Positions 24,453 through 31,639 of a DNA stretch of 47,359 nucleotides are shown piece after piece. The notes below the pieces were generated by a model that ran no database searches, had not been told where the DNA came from, and worked only from the letters and a program-made list of their open reading frames with translations. The stretch is from NCBI RefSeq assembly GCF_009193185.1, contig NZ_VUKF01000038.1, positions 1 to 47,359 of the forward strand, read 5' to 3'. Source of the DNA: Georgenia thermotolerans. GTDB lineage: Bacteria; Actinomycetota; Actinomycetes; Actinomycetales; Actinomycetaceae. Position numbers and translations under genes: made by a program. Numbering within the stretch: the stretch's first letter is position 1; the number at the start of each line of letters is the position of its first letter.

Positions 24453-25373
24453 TCAGCCGGTGACCTCGACGACGACCTTCCCGGTCGCGTGCCCGGACTC
24501 CACCGCCGCCATGGCCTCGGCCACCCGCCCCAGCGGCAGCACCGCGCTCACGCGCGGGCGCACCTTCCCGGCTGCGACGTGCCCGAGCAGGGCGCCGAGC
24601 GACTCGCGGGTCGGGTGGCGCTGGACCACCGTGCCGCCGAGCTCGCGGGCGGTGGCGGGATCCGCCGTCGTGACGATCGTGGCGGGGTCCTTGGCCAGCG
24701 GCGCGACGTCGCGCAGCGGCTGGCCGCCGACCAGGTCGACGACGGCGTCCACGCCGTCGGGGGCGAGCGCCCGCAGCCGGCCGGTCACGCTGGCGCCGGC
24801 GGGCGCGAACTCGGCGCCGAGCTCCTCGACGAGCGCCCGCTTGCCCTCGCTGGCCGTGCCGACGACCCGCAGCCCCAGGACGGCGGCGCCGAGCTGGACG
24901 GCGATGACCCCCACGCCGCCGCCCGCGCCGTTGACGAGCAGGGTCTGGTGAGGCGCGAGGGGGACCTGGTGGACGGCGTCGTAGGCGGTGGCCCCCGCCA
25001 CCGGCAGCGCGGCGGCGTCGACGAAGGAGACCTGGGAGGGCTTCGGCACGACGTCGCCCACGCGGGCGATCGTGTGCTCGGCCAGGGCGCCCCAGCCGCG
25101 GGCCGGCACGCCGAGGACGGCGTCGCCCGCCGCCAGGCCCTCGACGTCCGGCCCCACGGCCTCGACGACGCCGGTGAACTCCAGGCCCATGGGCGCCGGC
25201 AGGGCGATCCGCGTGCCGAAGCGCCCCGAGCGGCGCTTCCAGTCCGCGGGGTTGACCCCGGCCGCCCGGACCGCGACGCGCACCTCCCCCGGGCCCGGCT
25301 CGGGCACCGGGCGGTCGAGGAAGGCCTGGGTCTCGGGGCCGCCGTAGTCGCGGAAGACGAACACCTGGGACAT
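24453..25373 (-). CDS. NADP-dependent quinone-oxidoreductase-like MDR protein
   Basis: A 306-residue medium-chain dehydrogenase/reductase without the structural zinc cysteine cluster. Features: N-terminal GroES-like domain (VRVAVRAAGVNPADWKRRSG), GLEFTGVVEAVG, DAVLGVPARG, and the nucleotide-binding loop NGAGGGVGVIAVQLGAAVLG. The ATG at 25373 gives MSQVFVFRDYGGPE, a common start for this group; the longer frame adds an Arg/Pro-rich tail with no family support. Substrate unknown; homologues reduce quinones or other electrophilic carbonyls. It ends 58 bp before metF and reads in the same direction. Confidence 0.88.
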   Translation of the reverse strand: MSQVFVFRDYGGPETQAFLDRPVPEPGPGEVRVAVRAAGVNPADWKRRSGRFGTRIALPAPMGLEFTGVVEAVGPDVEGLAAGDAVLGVPARGWGALAEHTIARVGDVVPKPSQVSFVDAAALPVAGATAYDAVHQVPLAPHQTLLVNGAGGGVGVIAVQLGAAVLGLRVVGTASEGKRALVEELGAEFAPAGASVTGRLRALAPDGVDAVVDLVGGQPLRDVAPLAKDPATIVTTADPATARELGGTVVQRHPTRESLGALLGHVAAGKVRPRVSAVLPLGRVAEAMAAVESGHATGKVVVEVTG

Positions 25374-25583
25374 GGGCGCATCCTTGCGCACGGGCCGGGA
25401 GGGCACCCGGCGAACCGCGCCCGCCGGCCGACGTCGGCACACCCCGGACCGCACCCCGGACCGCGGCTACCGGCGGGACCGGCGCCCGGCCCCGGTCCGC
25501 GGCCGGTTAGGTTGGCGGCGGGCGTTCCGGACGCCGTCAGAGGTCCGGGAGGTCCGTCACGGGCGGCGAGAAGCGGAGGTTGG

Positions 25584-25904
25584 ATGATCTGGGTCCTGCT
25601 CGTCGGGGCGATCGCCGCCGAGGTCGTGGCCACGAGCCTCCTGCCCCGGACCCAGGAGTTCCGCGCGCTCCGCCCCACCGCCGTCGTGCTCGCGCTGTAC
25701 GGGGTGGCCTTCGTGCTGCTCTCCCGGGTGCTCCTCGAGCTCGAGGTCGGCGTCGCCTACGCGCTGTGGGCCGGGCTGGGCACCGCCGCGGTCGCCGTCG
25801 TCGGGATGCTGGTCCTCGGCGAGCGACGGTCGGCCGCCAAGCTCACCGGCCTGGCGCTCGTCATCGCCGGCGCGGTCCTGCTCAACCTCTCCGGCGGCCA
25901 CTGA
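25584..25904 (+). CDS. small multidrug resistance (SMR) family protein, subunit A
   Basis: A 106-residue inner-membrane protein with four hydrophobic helices. It has the membrane-embedded glutamate in GAIAAEVVATSLL (Glu13) and the family motif GVAYALWAGLGTAAVAVVGM, with LTGLALVIAGAVLLNLSG as the last helix. The ATG at 25584 follows GGAGGTTGG. The stop overlaps the start of a second SMR gene (TGATG), the hallmark of paired SMR heterodimers. Export of a cationic compound coupled to protons is expected; substrate unknown. No guanidine riboswitch pattern was recognised upstream. Confidence 0.92.
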   Translation: MIWVLLVGAIAAEVVATSLLPRTQEFRALRPTAVVLALYGVAFVLLSRVLLELEVGVAYALWAGLGTAAVAVVGMLVLGERRSAAKLTGLALVIAGAVLLNLSGGH

Positions 25905-26254
25905 TGGCCGGGTGGCTCTCCCTCGCCGGCGCCATCGTGGCGGAGATCCTCGCGACCACGCTCCTGGCCCGCAGCGACGGCTTCGCCCGCGCGGGCATCG
26001 GCGTGCTCGCCCTGGCCGGGTACGCCCTGGCCTTCTACCTGCTGACCCGGGCGCTGCGCACGGTGTCGCTGAGCGTGGCCTACGCCCTGTGGTCGGGCAT
26101 CGGCACCGCCGTCGTCGCCACCATCGGGGTGCTCTTCCTCGGCGAGACCCTCACGCCCACCAAGGTCCTCGGCCTGCTCGCCGTCGTCGTGGGCGTGGTC
26201 ATCCTCGAGCTCTCGGGGAGGGAACCGCGGAGCGAGGGCGCCGCGGCGCCGTGA
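25904..26254 (+). CDS. small multidrug resistance (SMR) family protein, subunit B
   Basis: A 116-residue four-helix membrane protein, second member of the pair. Motifs: GAIVAEILATTLL (buried Glu), SLSVAYALWSGIGTAVVATIGVLF and LGLLAVVVGVVILELSG. A polar C-terminal tail (REPRSEGAAAP) is absent from subunit A; unequal tails and loops are usual for heterodimeric SMR pairs with opposed membrane orientation. Starts on the last base of the preceding stop codon. Confidence 0.92.
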   Translation: MAGWLSLAGAIVAEILATTLLARSDGFARAGIGVLALAGYALAFYLLTRALRTVSLSVAYALWSGIGTAVVATIGVLFLGETLTPTKVLGLLAVVVGVVILELSGREPRSEGAAAP

Positions 26255-26488
26255 GGGCGGCGCGCCTTCCCGGGGACCGTCGCCGGGGCCCGCGGTGGCC
26301 CGGCCATACCGCCCTTCCTCGATAGATACGGACGGTTCACTGCGGGTTTGCTGAGCCGTCGGCGACCCGTCGGAGGGACTCCACGCCGGGGTCGCCCCGC
26401 GGCCCACTCGGGTTCACCGCCGGCTGGGAGCGTCGGGTCCGATCGGCCGGGAGGGGCCGGCCGACATCCCGACAGGAGCCACGTGACC

Positions 26489-28297
26489 GTGAACCGCAAC
26501 TTGTCCAGATCCCTGCTGCACCGCCGCACCGGCCTCGCCGCGACCGCCGTCGCGATCGCCGTCTCCGGCGCGACGCTCGTGCCCGCCGCCGCGACCGCCG
26601 CGCCCGGCGGCCCGCAGGCGGCGCCCTGGGCCGAGACCGCCTACCGCGGCGGCGTCCACGTCGTCGAGGGCACCGGCGAGGACCAGGACGTCCTCGACGG
26701 CACCGTCTTCGCCGACAAGAACCACAACTCCGTCCAGGACCAGAACGAGCAGGGTCTGGCCGGGGTGACCGTGTCCAACGGGCGCGACGTCACCACCACC
26801 GACAGCCACGGCCGCTACGAGCTGCCCGCCTTCGACAACATGACCGTCTTCGTCACCCAGCCGCGCGGCTACCAGGTGCCCGTCGACGAGGACAACGTCG
26901 CGCAGTTCTTCTACCACCACCTGCCCGAGGGCTCACCGGAGCTGCGCTACGGCGGCATCGAGCCCACCGGGCCGCTGCCGGACGAGGTCAACTTCCCCCT
27001 CGCCAAGAGCCAGCTCACCCAGTCCCCCGAGCAGCACTGCGTCATCGGCGGGGACATCCAGACCTACAACGAGCAGGAGGTCGAGTACGCCCGCGCCGGC
27101 GCCTTCGCCGATCTCGCCGCGCGCACCGACTACGCCGGCTGCGGCGTGACCTTCATCGGCGACGTCGTCGGCGACGACCTCTCCCTGTATCCGCAGACCC
27201 GCGAGCTGGCCGGCATGCTCAACGGCCCGGCCCGCTTCCTGCCGGGCAACCACGACCTCGACTTCGACGCGACCACCAGCGAGCACACCTTCGACACCTT
27301 CCGCGCCCAGCTCGGCCCGGAGTACTACTCCTACGGCACCGGCAAGGTGCACGTCGTCGCGCTGAACACGGTCGAGTACCGCGCCGGCACCGCCTACACC
27401 GGCGCGCTGGACGACCAGCAGCTGGAGTGGCTGCGCAACGACATCGCCCAGGTGCCCGAGGACCGGCTCATCGTGCTCGCCGCCCACATCCCGCTGCTCG
27501 ACTACGCCGACCAGGGCGCCGCCCGCCACCAGGTGGCCCAGGTGCAGGAGATCTACGAGATCCTCGAGGGCCGCGAGGCCGTCGCCGTCGGCGGGCACAC
27601 CCACAGCATCGAGAACCTCCGCGAGGGCGACAGCCTCGCGGGGTGGTCGCAGCTGTTCGGCGTGGAGGGCCTGCCCTTCACCCACATCACCTCCGGCGCC
27701 ATCTCCGGGGACTGGTACTCCGGCCGCCTGCTCGACGGCGGCTACCCGACGGCGATCCAGCGCGACGGCGGCGTGCCCGGCGTCCTCACGCTCGACATCA
27801 AGAACACCACGTTCCAGGAGCGCTTCACCGTGCGCGGTGACGGCGCCCACCAGATGGCCCTCGGCCTGAACGCCCCGCGCTACCGCGAGTGGTACGCCGC
27901 GAACCTCGCCAACCGCGGGTCCGCGCCGGCCTTCGAGAACCCGCTCGCGGTCTCACGCGAGGACCTCGCCGGCGGCACCTGGCTGACGACCAACTTCTGG
28001 ATGGGCTCGACCGGCTCCACCGTGCAGGTCACGCTCGACGGCGGCCAGACGGTCGAGACCGTGCGCACCCAGCAGCTGCAGGGCGAGGGCCAGCTCGTCG
28101 GGGCCGAGTGGTCCGACCCGGCCGCCGTCCAGGAGCAACTGGTCCACGGCGGCAGCGTCGCCGACCGCTCCATGCACCTGTGGCGCCTCGAGCTGCCCGC
28201 CGACCTCGCGGCCGGCGAGCACACCGCGGAGGTGACCGCGACCGACGTCCACGGCCGCGCCTTCACCGAGACCATCACCTTCGAGATCACCGAGTAA
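26489..28297 (+). CDS. secreted calcineurin-like phosphoesterase, copy 1
   Basis: A 602-residue exported metallophosphoesterase. The N-terminus carries an Arg-rich head, a hydrophobic segment (LAATAVAIAVSGATLVPAAA) and an Ala-X-Ala-like cleavage region. An N-terminal beta-sandwich domain (LDGTVFADKNHNSVQDQNE, DSHGRYELPAFDN) precedes the catalytic core (IGGDIQTYN, FIGDVVGDDLS, LPGNHDLDFD, LAAHIPLLD, GGHTHSIEN), and a C-terminal beta domain begins near WLTTNFWMGSTGSTVQ. GTG 26489 is chosen over GTG 26483 because the second copy keeps only this position as GTG. Followed by a strong terminator. Substrate (phosphate ester, nucleotide or cell-wall glycan phosphate) unknown. Confidence 0.9.
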   Translation: MNRNLSRSLLHRRTGLAATAVAIAVSGATLVPAAATAAPGGPQAAPWAETAYRGGVHVVEGTGEDQDVLDGTVFADKNHNSVQDQNEQGLAGVTVSNGRDVTTTDSHGRYELPAFDNMTVFVTQPRGYQVPVDEDNVAQFFYHHLPEGSPELRYGGIEPTGPLPDEVNFPLAKSQLTQSPEQHCVIGGDIQTYNEQEVEYARAGAFADLAARTDYAGCGVTFIGDVVGDDLSLYPQTRELAGMLNGPARFLPGNHDLDFDATTSEHTFDTFRAQLGPEYYSYGTGKVHVVALNTVEYRAGTAYTGALDDQQLEWLRNDIAQVPEDRLIVLAAHIPLLDYADQGAARHQVAQVQEIYEILEGREAVAVGGHTHSIENLREGDSLAGWSQLFGVEGLPFTHITSGAISGDWYSGRLLDGGYPTAIQRDGGVPGVLTLDIKNTTFQERFTVRGDGAHQMALGLNAPRYREWYAANLANRGSAPAFENPLAVSREDLAGGTWLTTNFWMGSTGSTVQVTLDGGQTVETVRTQQLQGEGQLVGAEWSDPAAVQEQLVHGGSVADRSMHLWRLELPADLAAGEHTAEVTATDVHGRAFTETITFEITE

Positions 28298-28299
28298 CC

Positions 28300-28349
28300 G
28301 GGACGACGGCGAGGGGCGGGGCCTGCGGGCCCCGCCCCTTCGTCGTCCC
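28300..28349 (+). terminator. strong terminator after phosphoesterase copy 1
   Basis: A long GC-rich inverted repeat. GGGGCGGGGCC (28313-28323) pairs with GGCCCCGCCCC, and the outer GGGACGACG pairs with CGTCGTCCC. Begins 3 bp after the stop codon and carries CTT after the core. It separates the two duplicated genes transcriptionally. Confidence 0.85.
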
Positions 28350-28477
28350 GCGCCGAGTCGTCGACCGGGCGCCACCCCACGGTCGGCGATCCGTCCGATT
28401 TTGTTCATGTCGGGTTGGGACGGTGGGGCCGATCGGCCGGGAGGGGCCGGCCGACATGCGACAGGAGTCATCTGACC

Positions 28478-30298
28478 GTGAACCTCAACCCATCCAGATC
28501 CGTGCTGCACCGGCCCGCCGGGCTGGCCGCGACCGCGCTCGCGCTGGCCGTCTCCGGGGCGGTGCTGGTGCCCGCCGCCGCCACGGCCCAGCCCGGTGCC
28601 GACCCGGCGTCGTGGGCCGGGACCGCCTATCGCGGCGGCGTCCACGTCGTCGAGGGCGGCGACGAGACCCCGGACGTCATCGACGGCACCGTCTTCGTCG
28701 ACGCCGACCAGGACTCCGTGCAGGACCCGACCGAGCGGGGCCTGGGCGGGGTGACCGTGTCCAACGGGCGCGACGTCACCACCACCGACAGCCAGGGCCG
28801 CTACGAGCTGCCGGCGTTCGACAACATGACCGTCTTCGTCACCCAGCCCCGGGGCTACCAGGTGCCGGTGGACGCCGACAACGTCGCGCAGTTCTTCTAC
28901 CACCACCTGCCCGAGGGTTCTCCGGAGCTGCGCTACGGCGGCATCGAGCCCACCGGGCCGCTGCCGGACGAGGTGAACTTCCCGCTCGCCAAGAGCCAGC
29001 TCACCCAGTCCCCCGAGCAGCACTGCCTCATCGGTGCGGACGTGCAGACGTACAACCCGAAGGAGGTCGAGTACGCGCGCAACGGGGTCTTCGCCGACCT
29101 CGCCGCGCGCACCGACTACGCCGGCTGCGGCGCGCTGTTCGTCGGTGACGTCGTCGGCGACGACCTCTCCCTCTTCCCGCAGACCCGCGAGCTGACGGGG
29201 ATGCTCAACGGGCCGGCCCGGTTCCTGCCGGGCAACCACGACCTCGACTTCGACTCCCCCCGGCGCGAGCACAACTTCGACACGTTCCGTGCCCAGCTCG
29301 GCCCGGACTACTACTCCTACGACTCGGGCAAGGCGCACGTCATCGCGCTCAACTCGATCGAGTACCCCACGAAGCCGCAGCCCAGGAAGAGCGACTACAC
29401 CTACGGCCTCGGCGAGAAGCAGATGGAGTGGCTGCGCAACGACCTCGCGCAGGTGCCGGACAACCAGCTGATCGTCCTGGCCTCCCACAGCCCGCTGCTG
29501 GAGTTCTACTACTCCGACTCCCACCGGACCAAGCAGCTCGAGGAGATCTACGCGCTCCTCGAGGGCCGCGAGGTGGTGGCCGTGAGCGGGCACACCCACA
29601 TGTCGGAGAACCTGCGCGAGGGCGACCTCATGGCCGGCTGGAAGGACATCGTCGGCGAGGAGGGGCTGCCGTTCACGCACCTGACCGTCGGCGCCGTCTC
29701 GGGTCAGTGGTACGCCGGGCGCGTGCTCGAGGGCGGCTACCCGACGGCGATCCAGCGCGACGGCACGCCCCCCGGCGTCCTGACCCTGGACATCAAGAAC
29801 ACCGAGGTCACCGAGCGCTACACCGTGACCGGCGGGGACGAGTCCGCACAGATGGCCCTGGGGCTGAACACCCCGACCTACCGCGCCTGGTACGCCGAGA
29901 ACGTCACCAAGCCGCGCGGCACGGCCCCCGCCCTGGACGACGCCCTCACCGTCTCGCGCGAGGACCTGGCCGGCACCACCTGGCTGACCACCAACTTCTG
30001 GATGGGGTCGACCGGCTCCACCGTGCAGGTCGCCCTCGACGGCGGCGAGACCGTCGAGGCCGTGCGCACCCAGGAGCTGCGCGGCGAGCGGCCGCGGATC
30101 GGGGCCGAGTGGTCCGACCCGGTCGCCATCCAGGAGCAGTTCGTCCACGGCGGCGGGCTGGCCGACCGGACCATGCACCTGTGGCGCCTCGAGCTCCCCG
30201 CCGACCTTCCGGCCGGCGAGCACACCGCCGAGGTCAGCGCGACCGACGTCCACGGCCGCACCTTCACCGACACGCTCACCTTCGAGGTCGTCGAGTAA
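28478..30298 (+). CDS. secreted calcineurin-like phosphoesterase, copy 2
   Basis: A 606-residue paralogue of the upstream gene, alike across its whole length: the same signal peptide plan, N-terminal beta domain (DSQGRYELPAFDN), catalytic motifs (IGADVQTYN, LFVGDVVGDDLSLF, LPGNHDLDFD, LASHSPLLEFYY, VSGHTHMSEN) and C-terminal domain (WLTTNFWMGSTGSTVQ). It differs mainly in the loop after ALNSIEYP, which carries a polar insertion (KPQPRKSDYTYGLGEKQ). The 5' leader is also duplicated: about 24 bp from 28431 match 26437 onward, so the duplication includes the upstream control region. The GTG at 28478 follows AGGAG at about 10 nt. Confidence 0.9.
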   Translation: MNLNPSRSVLHRPAGLAATALALAVSGAVLVPAAATAQPGADPASWAGTAYRGGVHVVEGGDETPDVIDGTVFVDADQDSVQDPTERGLGGVTVSNGRDVTTTDSQGRYELPAFDNMTVFVTQPRGYQVPVDADNVAQFFYHHLPEGSPELRYGGIEPTGPLPDEVNFPLAKSQLTQSPEQHCLIGADVQTYNPKEVEYARNGVFADLAARTDYAGCGALFVGDVVGDDLSLFPQTRELTGMLNGPARFLPGNHDLDFDSPRREHNFDTFRAQLGPDYYSYDSGKAHVIALNSIEYPTKPQPRKSDYTYGLGEKQMEWLRNDLAQVPDNQLIVLASHSPLLEFYYSDSHRTKQLEEIYALLEGREVVAVSGHTHMSENLREGDLMAGWKDIVGEEGLPFTHLTVGAVSGQWYAGRVLEGGYPTAIQRDGTPPGVLTLDIKNTEVTERYTVTGGDESAQMALGLNTPTYRAWYAENVTKPRGTAPALDDALTVSREDLAGTTWLTTNFWMGSTGSTVQVALDGGETVEAVRTQELRGERPRIGAEWSDPVAIQEQFVHGGGLADRTMHLWRLELPADLPAGEHTAEVSATDVHGRTFTDTLTFEVVE

Positions 30299-30354
30299 CC
30301 CGCGCGCCCGGTGAGGCGTGCCGGACGGCGCCCCTCACCGCGGCGGCCCGACCC

Positions 30355-30388
30355 GTGCGGCACCCGGTCCACCGACCGGGTGCCGCAC
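30355..30388 (+). terminator. perfect 15-bp hairpin after phosphoesterase copy 2
   Basis: Arms 30355-30369 and 30374-30388 are exact complements with loop CACC. It lies 57 bp after the stop codon without a following T-run, as is common for actinobacterial terminators. Confidence 0.75.
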
Positions 30389-30389
30389 C

Positions 30390-30445
30390 CGTTCGTGGCG
30401 GTGTCTGTGGCGACACTCGTTCGTGGCGGTCTCTGTTGCGACGCG
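30390..30445 (+). repeat. 28-bp tandem repeat upstream of the GAF-PP2C gene
   Basis: Two units starting at 30390 and 30418, sharing CGTTCGTGGCGGT, TCTGT and GCGAC blocks. They lie between the hairpin after the phosphoesterase gene and the start of the GAF-PP2C gene, ending 27 bp before its ATG. Confidence 0.7.
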
Positions 30446-30472
30446 GGCGACGTTTCGGCAAGGTTCCGTCCC

Positions 30473-31639
30473 ATGCACGCCAGTGAGGCCGCACGCCTCG
30501 CCGCCCTCCGCTCGCTGGGCGTCCTCGACACCCCCCGTGAGGAGCGCTTCGACCGCATGGTGCGGCTCGCCCGCCGCGTGTTCGACGTGCCCATGGCGGC
30601 CATCACCCTCATCGACGAGGACCGGCAGTGGCACAAGGCGAACGCGGGCTTCGACGGGTTCCGGGAGGGCCCGCGCCACGAGTCGTTCTGCACCCACACC
30701 GTCGAGCGGCCCGAGATCCTGGTCGTCCCCGACGCCACCCAGGACGCCCGCTTCGCCGGCAACCCGCACGTCGTCGGCGAGCCGCACGTCCGGTTCTACG
30801 CCGGCGAGCCGCTGCGGGCCCCGGGCGGCGAGCGGGTCGGCGCGCTCTGCCTCGTCGACACCCGGCCCCACGACCTGGGCGAGAGCGAGCGGGCCCTCCT
30901 GCGGGAGATGGCCGACTGGGTGGAGCGGGAGCTCGCCCACCAGCAGGAGATGGACCACGCCGTCGAGGTCCAGCGCCTCCTCCTGCCCGCCGCGCCGCCG
31001 CCCCTGAACGGGTACGAGCTGGCGGGCCGGTACCTGCCCGCGCGGCAGGTCGGCGGGGACTTCTACGACTGGTACCTGCTGGGCGACCAGCTGCAGATCG
31101 AGGTCGCGGACGTCATGGGCAAGGGTCTCGCCGCCGCGATCATCGCCTCCTCCGTCCGGGCGCTGCTGCGCGGCGGCGCCCGGTTCAACGAGCAGGGTTC
31201 GGCGGTCACGAAGGCCGCCGCGGCGCTCGACCCCGACCTGACCGGGACCTCCACGTTCGTCACCCTCTTCAGCGCCCGGCTCGACCCCGCCACGGGCGAC
31301 CTCGCCTACGTCGACGCCGGGCACGGGCTGGCCGGCATCGCCGACGGCCGCGGCGGGTACCGGCGGCTCGAGCCCTCCGGGCCGCCGCTCGGCGTGCTGC
31401 CCGACCTCACCTACCCCGCCCACACCACCCGTCTCGCCCCCGGGGAGTCGCTGGTCGTCGTCAGCGACGGGTACCTGGACTTCTTCCCGGTGGTCGAGGA
31501 GGCGCTGCAGGTGGCGGCCGACGTCGTCGCCGCCTGCACCTCGGCCGAGGAGGTCGTCGCGAGCTTCGCCGACTACGCCGGCGAGCGGAGCCTGGCCGAC
31601 GACGCGACCGTCCTCGTGCTGCACCGGGTGGGCCGGTGA
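30473..31639 (+). CDS. GAF-domain PP2C-type serine phosphatase (RsbU/SpoIIE-like)
   Basis: A 388-residue cytoplasmic signalling phosphatase. Residues about 20-155 form a GAF sensor (FDVPMAAITLIDEDRQWHKA, ESFCTHTVERPEILVVPDAT, GALCLVDTRPHDL). A helical linker (ALLREMADWVERELAHQQEM) leads to the PP2C domain, which shows RYLPARQVGGDFYDWY (metal Asp), VADVMGKGLAAAIIASSVRA, YVDAGHGLAG, LVVVSDGYLDFF and the final DDATVLVLHR. The ATG at 30473 has only a weak AAGG upstream. Its stop overlaps the glycosyltransferase GTG (GTGA). It should dephosphorylate the STAS protein encoded two genes downstream, in response to a ligand or redox signal at GAF. Confidence 0.92.
   Translation: MHASEAARLAALRSLGVLDTPREERFDRMVRLARRVFDVPMAAITLIDEDRQWHKANAGFDGFREGPRHESFCTHTVERPEILVVPDATQDARFAGNPHVVGEPHVRFYAGEPLRAPGGERVGALCLVDTRPHDLGESERALLREMADWVERELAHQQEMDHAVEVQRLLLPAAPPPLNGYELAGRYLPARQVGGDFYDWYLLGDQLQIEVADVMGKGLAAAIIASSVRALLRGGARFNEQGSAVTKAAAALDPDLTGTSTFVTLFSARLDPATGDLAYVDAGHGLAGIADGRGGYRRLEPSGPPLGVLPDLTYPAHTTRLAPGESLVVVSDGYLDFFPVVEEALQVAADVVAACTSAEEVVASFADYAGERSLADDATVLVLHRVGR

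Noticed and set aside
25374-25583. Possible guanidine (ykkC or mini-ykkC) riboswitch before the SMR genes
   Set aside because: The region has several GC-rich inverted repeats, but I could not find the paired ACGR-loop hairpins or the conserved ykkC core.
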